Source: Mycobacterium sp. (GTDB taxonomy: Bacteria > Actinomycetota > Actinomycetes > Mycobacteriales > Mycobacteriaceae). From it: a DNA stretch of 34,192 nucleotides. The stretch spans positions 32,655 to 66,846 of the forward strand of contig WOYS01000070.1 in the NCBI GenBank assembly GCA_011620645.1, written 5' to 3'. The position numbers and the translations under genes were made by a program. Shown in pieces: positions 24,415 through 32,790 of the stretch (its first letter is position 1; every line of letters begins with the position of its first letter). The notes under the pieces are model-generated. The model ran no database searches, was not told where the DNA came from, and saw nothing but the letters and a program-made list of their open reading frames with translations.

Positions 24415-26259
24415 ATGACATCACTGGCATCGGTAACCCCATCAGCATCACGGGCATCGCGCCTGCTGGGTACGGGCGCGATCCTCGCCGTCGTCGCGAC
24501 CGTCGGTTCTCTCAGCGCCTGCACGCCCAAACCCGACGGCCCCGAACCCGTTGCCGCACAATTCTTCGAGGCCTTGGTCACCGGGGACACCGCCGCGGCC
24601 GCGGACCTGTCCGACGAGCCGGCCGCGGCGCAGTCAGCGCTCAACGAGGCGTGGTCCGGGCTGCAGGCCAGCAGACTGGACACCCAGATCACCGGGTCCA
24701 AGTACGCGCTGGACACCGGCACCGTGAAGTTCCGCTACACCTGGCACCTGCCCAAGGACCGCACCTGGACCTACGACGGCGAACTCAACATGGTTCGCGA
24801 CGAAGGCCAATGGCAGGTGCGATGGAGCGCCACCGGCCTTCATCCCGGACTCGGCGAGAACCAGACAATGGCCCTGCGTGCCGACCCGCCGCGCCGGGCC
24901 TCGGTCAATGAGCGGGGCGGCAGCGATGTGCTGGTCCCCGGATACCTGTACCACTACGCGCTGGACGCCAGGACCGCCGGCGGCGAGCTGATGCCCACGG
25001 CCGTCGCGATCGCCGACGCGCTACGGCCGTTCGACAACACCATGGACGCGCAGCGGCTCGCCGAGGAGGCCAGCTCGCGGACGAAACCACTGAGCCTGAT
25101 CACGCTGCGCAAGTCCGACAGTGACCGGGTGTCCGCGGCGATCGGCGCCCGGCCCGGCGTGGTGATCACCCCGCAGCCCGAAATGCTGGCCACCGATGAC
25201 CGTTTCGCACCCACGATCGTGCAGGAGGTCAAGAAGGCGGTCAGCACCGACCTCGTCGGCGAGGCCGGCTGGCGGGTGGTCAGCGTCAACCAGAACGGCG
25301 TGGACGTCGCCGTGCTGAACGAAGAGGCCGGGACACCGGCGCCCTCGGTGACCATCAGCCTGGACCGTGCCGTCCAGGACGCCGCCCAGGACGCGGTGGA
25401 CATGGTGGGCAAGAAGGCGATGCTCGTGGCGATCAAACCGTCGACCGGTGAGATCCTGGCCGTCGCACAGAACGCCGCCGCGAACGTCGACGGACCGACC
25501 GCGACCATGGGCCTGTACCCGCCCGGCTCGACGTTCAAGATCGTGACCGCCTCGGCCGCCATCGAACGGGATATGGCCTCGCCGAACACCCTGCTCGGGT
25601 GCCCCGGCCAGCTCGACATCGGCCACCGCACCGTCACCAACTACAACGCCTTCGATCTCGGCACGGTGCCGCTGTCCCGGGCGTTCGCGAACTCGTGCAA
25701 CACCACCTTCGCCCAGCTCGCCAGCACCATGCCGCCCCGTGGCCTGACCACCGCGGCCGCCCGGTACGGCATCGGGCCCGACTACATCGTCGACGGTGTG
25801 CCGACGGTGACCGGGTCGGTGCCCCCGACCGTGGACCTGGCTGAACGCACCGAGGACGGCTTCGGCCAGGGCAAGGTGCTGGCCAGCCCCTTCGGCATGG
25901 CTCTGATGGCCGCGACGGTGGCCGCCGGCAAGACGCCGGTGCCGCACCTGATCGAGGGACGCGAGACCGAGGTGAACGGGGAAGCCGGTGAGCCGCTCAG
26001 CCCCGCGGTGATCGACGGCCTGCGCCCGATGATGCGGCTGGTGGTGACCAACGGCACCGCCAAGGATCTCAACGGTCTCGGTGATGTGCGCGGCAAGACC
26101 GGCGAGGCCGAATTCAACGGCGGCTCACACGCCTGGTTCACCGGATATCGCGGCGATATGGCGTTCGCGGCGCTCATCGTCGGCGGCGGTAGTTCGGAGT
26201 ACGCGGTGCGGATGTGCCGGGACATGCTCAACGGCCTGCCCCCCGACTATCTGGCGTGA
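24415..26259 (+). CDS. Penicillin-binding lipoprotein, MecA/PBP2-like transpeptidase
   Basis: 614 aa, similar to Rv2864c. A lipoprotein signal peptide ends in LSAC with lipidated C36, so the enzyme is anchored outside the membrane. An NTF2-like MecA-N domain (about 45-165) is followed by a dimerisation region and the transpeptidase domain. Active-site motifs: S372 to K375 in GSTFK, S427-C428-N429, and K561-T-G in RGKTGEAEF. It cross-links peptidoglycan, and beta-lactams acylate S372. ATG 24415 is the first codon of the signal peptide; further upstream codons would overlap the preceding gene. Confidence 0.92.
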   Translation: MTSLASVTPSASRASRLLGTGAILAVVATVGSLSACTPKPDGPEPVAAQFFEALVTGDTAAAADLSDEPAAAQSALNEAWSGLQASRLDTQITGSKYALDTGTVKFRYTWHLPKDRTWTYDGELNMVRDEGQWQVRWSATGLHPGLGENQTMALRADPPRRASVNERGGSDVLVPGYLYHYALDARTAGGELMPTAVAIADALRPFDNTMDAQRLAEEASSRTKPLSLITLRKSDSDRVSAAIGARPGVVITPQPEMLATDDRFAPTIVQEVKKAVSTDLVGEAGWRVVSVNQNGVDVAVLNEEAGTPAPSVTISLDRAVQDAAQDAVDMVGKKAMLVAIKPSTGEILAVAQNAAANVDGPTATMGLYPPGSTFKIVTASAAIERDMASPNTLLGCPGQLDIGHRTVTNYNAFDLGTVPLSRAFANSCNTTFAQLASTMPPRGLTTAAARYGIGPDYIVDGVPTVTGSVPPTVDLAERTEDGFGQGKVLASPFGMALMAATVAAGKTPVPHLIEGRETEVNGEAGEPLSPAVIDGLRPMMRLVVTNGTAKDLNGLGDVRGKTGEAEFNGGSHAWFTGYRGDMAFAALIVGGGSSEYAVRMCRDMLNGLPPDYLA

Positions 26260-26287
26260 ACCCCCAAATCGGTACGCTGTTCGGGGG

Positions 26288-26890
26288 ATGAACAAAGACG
26301 ACCTGACGGCGCTGCGCGTCTCCGACGCCGACCGCAACGGCACGCTGCGCCGGCTGCACAATGCGGTGGCGCTCGGGCTGATCGACATCGGTGAGTTCGA
26401 GGAACGCTCGGCGCTGGTGTCCCAAGCCCGGCTGCACACCGATCTCGAGGCGCTCGTCGGTGACCTGCCCGGGCCCGGTGCCATCATCACCTCGGCCGCG
26501 GACCGTGTCGAGCTGCGCGGAGTGATGGGCTCGCTGAAGCGTCACGGGGAATGGGTCGTGCCCACCCGGCTGGCTCTGCACCGGCGGATGGGTTCGGTAG
26601 ACCTGGATCTCACCCGGGCCCAGTTCGCCGGCCCGCTGATCGTGGTGGAACTCGACCTCCGATTCGGCGGGCTGGACCTGCGCCTGCCCGATGGTGCGAG
26701 CGCCTCCATCGATGATGTCGAGGTCGTGGTGGGCAGCGCCAATGACCACCGTCGCGATGCCCCCGCAGAGGGCTCCCCGCATATCGTCCTGACCGGAAAA
26801 GTGGTGTGCGGCTCGGTGGATATCCGTGGACCACGCCGGAACTGGAAGCCCGTGCTGCGAAAGCCGGGTCTGCGCCGTCCGAACCTCTGA
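26288..26890 (+). CDS. DUF1707 domain protein
   Basis: 200 aa. The N-terminal 60 residues have the DUF1707 pattern ([20 protein letters not shown], then [20 protein letters not shown]-like helix). The C-terminal half is a beta-rich region of the kind linked to LiaF-type membrane-associated proteins ([29 protein letters not shown]-like end). DUF1707 proteins are common and uncharacterised in mycobacteria. There is no membrane segment, so it is probably cytoplasmic. A possible -10, TACGCT, is nine bases before the ATG. Confidence 0.85.
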   Translation: MNKDDLTALRVSDADRNGTLRRLHNAVALGLIDIGEFEERSALVSQARLHTDLEALVGDLPGPGAIITSAADRVELRGVMGSLKRHGEWVVPTRLALHRRMGSVDLDLTRAQFAGPLIVVELDLRFGGLDLRLPDGASASIDDVEVVVGSANDHRRDAPAEGSPHIVLTGKVVCGSVDIRGPRRNWKPVLRKPGLRRPNL

Positions 26891-26959
26891 CGTCAGCGCG
26901 GTTGCAGCACGGCGGCTCGGTACCCCAGCGGGTGCGTACGGCGCTGGGAGCAATCTCGG

Positions 26960-26965
26960 TAGGCT
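26960..26965 (+). promoter_or_regulatory. -10 element of map, leaderless-type spacing
   Basis: TAGGCT lies exactly seven bases before the map ATG, matching the TANNNT-N6-7-start pattern of leaderless genes. A short GGTAGG upstream is the only alternative ribosome site. Confidence 0.45.
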
Positions 26966-26972
26966 GACGGTC

Positions 26973-27830
26973 ATGCCTGTTCGCGCGCCCCTTCGGTCCG
27001 GTGAGCTCTCCCCGACACTGCCGGTGCCCAAGTCCGTTCCGCGTCCGGAGTATGCGTGGAAACCGACCGCCGTCGAGGGCGACGAACCGTGGGTCCAGAC
27101 GCCCGAGGTAATCGAGAAGATGCGGGTGGCCGGGCGCATCGCCGCCGCCGCCCTCGCCGAGGCCGGCAAGGCCGTGGCACCCGGGGTGTGCACCGACCAC
27201 CTCGACCGCGTTGCCCACGAGTACATGCTCGACCACGGCGCCTACCCGTCTACCCTGGGCTACAAGGGATTTCCCAAGTCCTGCTGCACCTCGCTGAACG
27301 AGGTGATCTGCCACGGCATCCCGGACTCCACGGTCATCGAGGACGGCGACATCGTCAATATCGACGTCACCGCCTACATCGACGGTGTGCACGGCGACAC
27401 CAACGCCACCTTCCTGGCCGGCGATGTCTCCGAAGAGCACCGCCTGCTGGTCGAACGGACCCACGAAGCGACCATGCGGGCAATCAAGGCGGTGAAACCG
27501 GGCCGGGCGCTGTCGATCGTCGGCCGGGTCATCGAGGCGTACGCGAACCGTTTCGGCTACCACGTGGTCCGCGATTTCACCGGCCACGGGATCGGCACCA
27601 CATTCCACAACGGCCTGGTCGTTCTGCACTACGACCAGCCCGCGGTGGAGACGGTGCTGGAACCCGGCATGACGTTCACCATCGAGCCGATGATCAATCT
27701 CGGGTCGCTGGACTACGAGATCTGGGATGACGGCTGGACGGTGGCCACCAAGGATCGCAAGTGGACCGCCCAGTTCGAACACACGCTGGTGGTCACCGAT
27801 GGCGGCGCCGAGATCCTGACGCTGGTGTGA
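26973..27830 (+). CDS. map: Methionine aminopeptidase type 1c (MapB)
   Basis: 285 aa, the length I recall for Rv2861c. It removes the first Met from new proteins. The N-terminus has the proline-rich extension of the 1c class ([15 protein letters not shown]) that in M. tuberculosis binds the ribosome. Five metal ligands match the known numbering: D131, D142, H205, E238, E269, with H114 for substrate; the motifs are [31 protein letters not shown] and FEHTLVV. Its stop overlaps the cobQ GTG start. Confidence 0.96.
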   Translation: MPVRAPLRSGELSPTLPVPKSVPRPEYAWKPTAVEGDEPWVQTPEVIEKMRVAGRIAAAALAEAGKAVAPGVCTDHLDRVAHEYMLDHGAYPSTLGYKGFPKSCCTSLNEVICHGIPDSTVIEDGDIVNIDVTAYIDGVHGDTNATFLAGDVSEEHRLLVERTHEATMRAIKAVKPGRALSIVGRVIEAYANRFGYHVVRDFTGHGIGTTFHNGLVVLHYDQPAVETVLEPGMTFTIEPMINLGSLDYEIWDDGWTVATKDRKWTAQFEHTLVVTDGGAEILTLV

Positions 27831-29317
27831 GCGCGCTGCTGATCGCCGGCACCACCTCCGATGCCGGCAAGTCCATGGTGGTCGCAGGCCTGTGCAGGCT
27901 GTTGGCGCGCAAGGGGATTCAGGTCGCTCCGTTCAAGGCGCAGAACATGAGCAACAATTCCGCCGTCACCGAAGAGGGCGGGGAGATCGGCCGTGCCCAG
28001 GCCATGCAGGCGCGCGCGGCCGGGCTGGCGCCCAGTGTGCGGTTCAACCCGGTGCTGCTCAAACCCGGCAGTGACCGGACATCGCAGCTGGTGGTGCGCG
28101 GCCAGGTCATAGGCACCATGGCCGCCGGTGACTACATGAGCCGGCGCAACCAGCTCGCCGACGTCGTCAACGGCGAGTTGAACTCATTGCGAAGCGAATT
28201 CGACGTCGTCATCTGTGAGGGAGCCGGGTCGCCCGCGGAGATCAACCTGCGGGAAACCGACCTGGCCAATATGGGGCTCGCGCGTGCAGGCGGGCTGCCG
28301 GTGGTGGTGGTGGGCGATATCGACCGTGGCGGACTGCTGGCCCATCTGTTCGGGACCGTCGCGGTGCTCGAGCCCGAGGATCAAAAGCTCATCAGCGGAT
28401 TCCTGGTCAACAAGTTCCGCGGTGATCCCGCGCTGCTGGCACCGGGGCTGCGCCAACTGCGGGAGCTGACGGGGCGGCCCACCTACGGGGTCATCCCGTA
28501 TCTGGACGGCCTGTGGCTGGACACTGAGGACTCGTTGTCGGTGCAGGCCGGGCGGAGTCTGGGTCAACCGGTGGCGCCGCGCGGCACCGATTGGCTGACG
28601 GTCGCGGCCGTGCGACTGCCGCGCATCTCCAACTCCACCGATGTCGAGGCGCTGGCCTGTGAGCCGGGAGTGGCGGTGCGTTGGGTGGCCGACCCGGCGG
28701 AGGTGGCCGACGCCGATGTGGTGGTGCTGCCGGGCAGCAGGGCGACGGTGTCCGACCTGAGTTGGTTGCGGGAGCGCGGACTGGCCGACGCGGTGGTCGC
28801 GCACGCCGCGGCGGGCCGGGCGGTACTGGGGGTGTGCGGCGGCTTCCAGATGCTGTGCCGCAGAATCGACGACGCGATCGAATCGGGGTCCGGTGTGGTC
28901 GACGGCCTCGACCTGCTCGACGCCGATATCGAGTTCGCGCGGGGGAAGACGTTGCGGCACTGGGACACTCCATTGCTGGGCTACGAGATTCATCATGGCC
29001 AGGTGACCCGCAGCGGCGAGGATGACTGGCTGGGCGTCGGGATCCGCCGCGGAGCGGTCTACGGCACGCACTGGCACGGACTGCTCGACAACGACGGGGT
29101 GCGCCGGGCCTGGCTGGCCGAGGCGGCCGCAGCGGCGGGCCGGGCCGGCTTCGTGGTAGCCGAGGATGTCAGCGTCGTCGCCCGCCGAGACGCCCAGCTG
29201 GATCTGATGGCCGATGCGCTCGCCACCCACGTGGATCTCGACGCGGTGCTGGGATTGCTGGACGGCCCGCTGCCACGACCGGTCATCGGGACATCGCTGG
29301 GTAGCCTGGGCTCATGA
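27827..29317 (+). CDS. cobQ: Cobyric acid synthase (glutamine-hydrolysing)
   Basis: 496 aa. CobQ amidates four carboxyls of adenosyl-cobyrinate diamide at the expense of ATP and glutamine, in vitamin B12 synthesis. The ATP-binding P-loop-like GTTSDAGKS is at 8-16; the triad-type glutaminase domain has C337 in GVCGGFQML and GYEIHHGQ, and the family's [10 protein letters not shown] run precedes it. The start is GTG 27827, overlapping the map stop by four bases, and the stop overlaps the lipoprotein ATG. In M. tuberculosis cobQ1 lies elsewhere, so this gene is an insertion into the mapB-glnA4 order, or M. tuberculosis moved it. Confidence 0.94.
   Translation: MSALLIAGTTSDAGKSMVVAGLCRLLARKGIQVAPFKAQNMSNNSAVTEEGGEIGRAQAMQARAAGLAPSVRFNPVLLKPGSDRTSQLVVRGQVIGTMAAGDYMSRRNQLADVVNGELNSLRSEFDVVICEGAGSPAEINLRETDLANMGLARAGGLPVVVVGDIDRGGLLAHLFGTVAVLEPEDQKLISGFLVNKFRGDPALLAPGLRQLRELTGRPTYGVIPYLDGLWLDTEDSLSVQAGRSLGQPVAPRGTDWLTVAAVRLPRISNSTDVEALACEPGVAVRWVADPAEVADADVVVLPGSRATVSDLSWLRERGLADAVVAHAAAGRAVLGVCGGFQMLCRRIDDAIESGSGVVDGLDLLDADIEFARGKTLRHWDTPLLGYEIHHGQVTRSGEDDWLGVGIRRGAVYGTHWHGLLDNDGVRRAWLAEAAAAAGRAGFVVAEDVSVVARRDAQLDLMADALATHVDLDAVLGLLDGPLPRPVIGTSLGSLGS
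29302..29307 (+). promoter_or_regulatory. Possible internal -10 element before the lipoprotein gene
   Basis: TAGCCT lies six bases before the lipoprotein ATG, inside cobQ. It fits leaderless spacing, so the lipoprotein may have its own promoter as well as read-through from cobQ. Confidence 0.3.
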
Positions 29318-29976
29318 AGCAACGGCTGCCGGCGCTCGCGCTGGCGCTGCTGACGGTGCTGACGGGCTGCGCCAGTGCGGTGCAGGGCACCCCGACATGG
29401 CCGGGTGCTCGCCTGGAGCGGGTGCTGCTGACCTCGGCAGACTTTCCGCCCGGGGTGCAGTTCGACCGCATCGTCGAGAAACCCGGTGAGCCCGACGGCG
29501 CCGGTGCACCGCCGGCGATGCTGTCCGACCCGCCCGGGTGCAGCGAGGGTTTCACCAAGGTGATCTCGGCGTCGGCGGAGCGTGGCGCGGGCAGCGCCGC
29601 CAAGTACACCGTCGGCTACGACGGCGCCCGGATGCTGTTCACCGTGCTGAGCTGGCCGCTGGACCTGGCGGCTCTGGAGGCCATCGCGCAGCGCTGCGCG
29701 AGCTTCCGGACGTACTTCGATCGTGGCTCGCAGCCCATCCCGATGACCACCACACGCCTGGACACGCCGCGACCGGATGCGCTGGTCTACGAGCAGACGA
29801 TGGATCTGGCCGGCGTCAGCAGCAGCGTCTACTTCTTCTTCGAGACCGTCGGCTCGATGGCCGTATTCGCCGTCGCGTTCCCGACCCCGAATCGGGCGAT
29901 CACCGCCAAAGCCGCGCTGCCACAGACATTTCTGGACATCGCGGGCAAACAGGCACAACGTCTGAAGGCACCCTGA
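29314..29976 (+). CDS. Mycobacterial lipoprotein of unknown function
   Basis: 220 aa with signal peptide [19 protein letters not shown] and lipidation at C19. The mature part has motifs seen in mycobacterial PknH-sensor-like or DUF5642-like extracellular domains: [23 protein letters not shown] and the Cys in AQRCASF, and it ends [13 protein letters not shown]. These two Cys may pair. I could not fix the family. It overlaps cobQ by ATGA, and a 19-codon mini-ORF starts at its stop. Confidence 0.75.
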   Translation: MKQRLPALALALLTVLTGCASAVQGTPTWPGARLERVLLTSADFPPGVQFDRIVEKPGEPDGAGAPPAMLSDPPGCSEGFTKVISASAERGAGSAAKYTVGYDGARMLFTVLSWPLDLAALEAIAQRCASFRTYFDRGSQPIPMTTTRLDTPRPDALVYEQTMDLAGVSSSVYFFFETVGSMAVFAVAFPTPNRAITAKAALPQTFLDIAGKQAQRLKAP

Positions 29977-30035
29977 TGGCTGATCTGCAAGACCGGCAAA
30001 ACCGCCGCGCCGCGCCTGCGGATGTCCTAGCGTGA
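29976..30035 (+). CDS. 19-codon mini-ORF bridging two genes
   Basis: ATG at 29976 overlaps the lipoprotein stop (TGATG) and the frame [19 protein letters not shown] ends at TGA 30033-30035, which overlaps the hydrolase GTG start at 30032 (GTGA). The peptide is Arg-rich and unlike anything I know. Its fit at both ends suggests it hands ribosomes from one gene to the next, but no ribosome site is visible. Confidence 0.35.
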   Translation: MADLQDRQNRRAAPADVLA

Positions 30036-30604
30036 CCCAGATGTCTGCGAGCAGGGTGACCGTCGACGGTGCTGACTTCATGGTCGAGGTCGCGGGACCG
30101 GAGAACGCCGGAGTGGTGGTGCTGCTCGGGTCGGTGCAGCAGGCACCGGCCGCCTATGACCCGGTGTGTCACCGTCTGCACATCGCTTCGTTGTGCACCG
30201 TCGTCATCGCCCCTTCTCCGCGTCTGACTGCAGATTCGGTCATCGGCATCCTGGACGCACTTCAGGTGCGCTGGGGCACCCTGGTCGGCGACCGGGTGGG
30301 GGCCGAGCTGGCCTGGGAGCTCGCGGCCACCAGGCTGGATCGGTTCACCGGTCTGGTGGTGATCGACCGCGGGCATCCGCGTGCCGAGGACGAGGCGGGC
30401 CAGATCCGCGACGAGAAGTGTCCGCCGGTGGAGGTCGCCACGACGGCGCTGGTGAGCACCGCGGCGGCGGCGAAAGTGGCCCGCGCCAGTCAACGTTTTG
30501 TGTACGGGGACTTCCGTCTGGTGGAGCTGCTCGGGCGGCGCAATGCCGGCGAATCGACGGCGCAACTGGCCGCCGAGATCGTGATGCGCACCAGCACCTG
30601 GTGA
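30032..30604 (+). CDS. Alpha/beta-hydrolase-fold protein lacking the usual Ser
   Basis: 190 aa. The fold's early strands (VVVLLGSV), helix and nucleophile elbow region are present, but the elbow reads G86-D-R-V-G90, so R88 stands where hydrolases have Ser. The later LVVIDRGHP supplies an Asp, but no clear catalytic His follows. The protein is shorter than the usual 250-300 aa and ends at AEIVMRTSTW. It looks like a member of a degenerate, perhaps binding-only, mycobacterial family. GTG 30032 is the start, with ATG 30041 as an option. Confidence 0.7.
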   Translation: MTQMSASRVTVDGADFMVEVAGPENAGVVVLLGSVQQAPAAYDPVCHRLHIASLCTVVIAPSPRLTADSVIGILDALQVRWGTLVGDRVGAELAWELAATRLDRFTGLVVIDRGHPRAEDEAGQIRDEKCPPVEVATTALVSTAAAAKVARASQRFVYGDFRLVELLGRRNAGESTAQLAAEIVMRTSTW

Positions 30605-30704
30605 CAGGCGGGGTGCTCTCGCATTTCATTGGTCTGATGGCCTACCTTTAGAGGTGGCGGCGGTGTGACCGTCGACTCCCGCCGTAGCCGATAGGGGAGC
30701 CAGC

Positions 30705-32054
30705 ATGCTGACCCAGTCTGAACTGGAGCGTCTGGTCACCGACCGGGAGATCGATACCGTCATCGTCGCGTTCCCCGATATGCAGGGCCGGCTCATCGGT
30801 AAACGGGTCTCGGCGCGACTGTTCGTGGAGGAGGTCGCCGCGCACGGCGCGGAGTGCTGCAACTACCTGCTGGCCGTCGATGTCGACATGAACACCGGCG
30901 ACGGATACGCAATGTCCAGCTGGGAGAACGGATATGGCGACATGGTGATGACCCCGGACTTCTCCACCCTGCGGCTGCTGCCGTGGCTGCCCGGATCCGC
31001 ACTGGTGATGGCCGACCTGTCCTTCACCGATGGCAGGCCCGTCCCGGCCTCCCCGCGAAGCATCCTGCGTGCTCAGCTGGACCGGCTGGCCCAGCGTGGG
31101 CTGGTGGCGTTCATCGGCACCGAGTTGGAGTTCATGGTGTTCGACGACACCTACCGCGAGGCCTGGAAGGCCGGTTACCGCGCCCTGACACCGGCCAGTG
31201 ACTACAATATCGACTACGCGATGCTGGCATCCACCAGAATGGAGCCGCTGCTGCGCGACATTCGCCTGGGCATGGAAGGCGCCGGGATGTACTGCGAGGG
31301 TGTGAAAGGGGAGTGCAACCTCGGTCAGCAGGAGATCGCGTTCCGCTATGACGAGGCGCTGATCACCTGCGACAACCACACCATCTACAAGAACGGCGCC
31401 AAGGAGATCGCCGACCAGCACGGTAAATCGCTGACCTTCATGGCCAAGTTCGATGAGCGCGAAGGCAACAGCTGCCATATCCACATCTCGCTGCGCGGCG
31501 CCGACGGTGCCGCCGTCTTCGCCGACGACGACGATCCGGACGGTATGTCGTCGATGTTCCGCAGTTTCATCGCCGGACAGATCGCCACACTGCGCGAGCT
31601 GACCCTGTTTTATGCCCCGAACATCAACTCCTACAAGCGGTTTGCCGACGGCAGCTTCGCGCCCACCGCGGTGGCGTGGGGAATGGACAACCGCACCTGT
31701 GCGCTGCGGGTGGTCGGTCACGGTTATCGGATGCGGGTGGAGTGCCGGACTCCGGGCGGTGACGTGAACCAGTATCTGGCCGTCGCGGCGCTGATAGCCG
31801 GTGGTCTGCACGGGATCGATCAGGGTCTGCAACTGGAGGACGCCTGTACCGGCAACGCCTATACCGGCGGGGCGCAACGGCTGCCGCGGACCCTGGCCGA
31901 ATCGGCCGCGTTGTTCGAGCATTCCGAGGTGGCCAGAGCCGCGTTCGGCGACGAGGTCGTGGCGCACTATCTGAACAACGCACGCACGGAACTCGAGGCA
32001 TTCAACGGGGCGGTCACCGACTGGGAGAGGGTGCGTGGTTTTGAGCGGCTCTGA
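30705..32054 (+). CDS. glnA4: Glutamine-synthetase-like gamma-glutamyl ligase (GlnA4)
   Basis: 449 aa, the GlnA4/Rv2860c type of GS-fold enzyme. Present are the GS beta-grasp start (DTVIVAFPDMQGRLIGKR), ELEFMVFD (metal ligands), VKGECNLGQQEIAFR, GNSCHIHISL, and NINSYKRF and NRTCALRVV (ATP/substrate). Most GlnA3/4-type proteins do not make glutamine but gamma-glutamylate amines such as polyamines. The next two genes, a gamma-glutamyl-amidase relative and an aldehyde dehydrogenase, are what such a pathway needs. Start ATG 30705 is backed by AGGGGAG; a possible -10 (TACCTT) is near 30645. Confidence 0.92.
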   Translation: MLTQSELERLVTDREIDTVIVAFPDMQGRLIGKRVSARLFVEEVAAHGAECCNYLLAVDVDMNTGDGYAMSSWENGYGDMVMTPDFSTLRLLPWLPGSALVMADLSFTDGRPVPASPRSILRAQLDRLAQRGLVAFIGTELEFMVFDDTYREAWKAGYRALTPASDYNIDYAMLASTRMEPLLRDIRLGMEGAGMYCEGVKGECNLGQQEIAFRYDEALITCDNHTIYKNGAKEIADQHGKSLTFMAKFDEREGNSCHIHISLRGADGAAVFADDDDPDGMSSMFRSFIAGQIATLRELTLFYAPNINSYKRFADGSFAPTAVAWGMDNRTCALRVVGHGYRMRVECRTPGGDVNQYLAVAALIAGGLHGIDQGLQLEDACTGNAYTGGAQRLPRTLAESAALFEHSEVARAAFGDEVVAHYLNNARTELEAFNGAVTDWERVRGFERL

Positions 32055-32790
32055 ATCGTCTTCCCCCGTCCTGGGGTTGACCACCTACCTGCAACGGGCC
32101 CAGACCGGGGTCTGGAACGTCGACGCCAGCTTCCTGCCCGCCATCTACATCGACGGCGTCAATCGCGCAGGGGGCACCGCGGTGCTGTTACCGCCGCAGC
32201 CCGGCGGCACCGAGGTCGCCGACCGCATCCTCGACGGGATCGACGGTCTGGTGATCACCGGCGGCCGCGATGTCAACCCGGAAAGCTATGGTCGGCAAAG
32301 GCATCCGGCCACCGACGAGTCGATGGGTGAGCGTGACGCATGGGAGTTCGCGCTGCTGAGCGCGGCGCTGCAACGCGGTATGCCGGTACTCGGCATCTGC
32401 CGCGGCGCACAGGTACTCAACGTGGCTCTCGGGGGCACCCTGCACCAGCACCTGCCCGATGTGCTCGGCCATACCCGTCATCAGCAGGGCAACGCGGTGT
32501 TCAGCACCTCCTCGGTGTACACGGTGTCAGGGACCCGGCTCGCCGCGATCATCGGTGAATACTCCGACGGGCAGTGCTACCACCATCAGGCGATCGACCG
32601 GCTCGGCGACGGGCTGATCGTCAGCGCCCGCGACACCGCGGACGGGATCATCGAGGCGGTGGAACTCGAAGCGGACACCTTCGTGCTTGCGGTGCAGTGG
32701 CACCCCGAGGAGCGGCTCGACGACGTGCGACTGTTCACCGCTGCGGTCAATGCGGCACGTGAATACACGACAGAACGGGTTTCCCGATGA
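32035..32790 (+). CDS. Class-I amidotransferase-like gamma-glutamyl hydrolase (PuuD-like)
   Basis: 251 aa, peptidase C26 family, like Rv2859c. The triad is C122 in LGICRGAQVLN, H223 and E225 in VQWHPEE; GGRDVNPESYG is the usual substrate loop and YHHQAI follows. Enzymes of this type release glutamate from gamma-glutamyl-GABA or related amines. GTG 32035 overlaps glnA4 by 20 bases; TTG 32041 is also possible. The stop overlaps the aldehyde dehydrogenase start (ATGA). Confidence 0.9.
   Translation: MVLSGSESSSPVLGLTTYLQRAQTGVWNVDASFLPAIYIDGVNRAGGTAVLLPPQPGGTEVADRILDGIDGLVITGGRDVNPESYGRQRHPATDESMGERDAWEFALLSAALQRGMPVLGICRGAQVLNVALGGTLHQHLPDVLGHTRHQQGNAVFSTSSVYTVSGTRLAAIIGEYSDGQCYHHQAIDRLGDGLIVSARDTADGIIEAVELEADTFVLAVQWHPEERLDDVRLFTAAVNAAREYTTERVSR

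Noticed and set aside
29312-29609. Short antisense frames over the lipoprotein gene
   Set aside because: They are Arg/Pro/Ser-rich shadows without start signals, while the plus strand has a clear lipobox protein.
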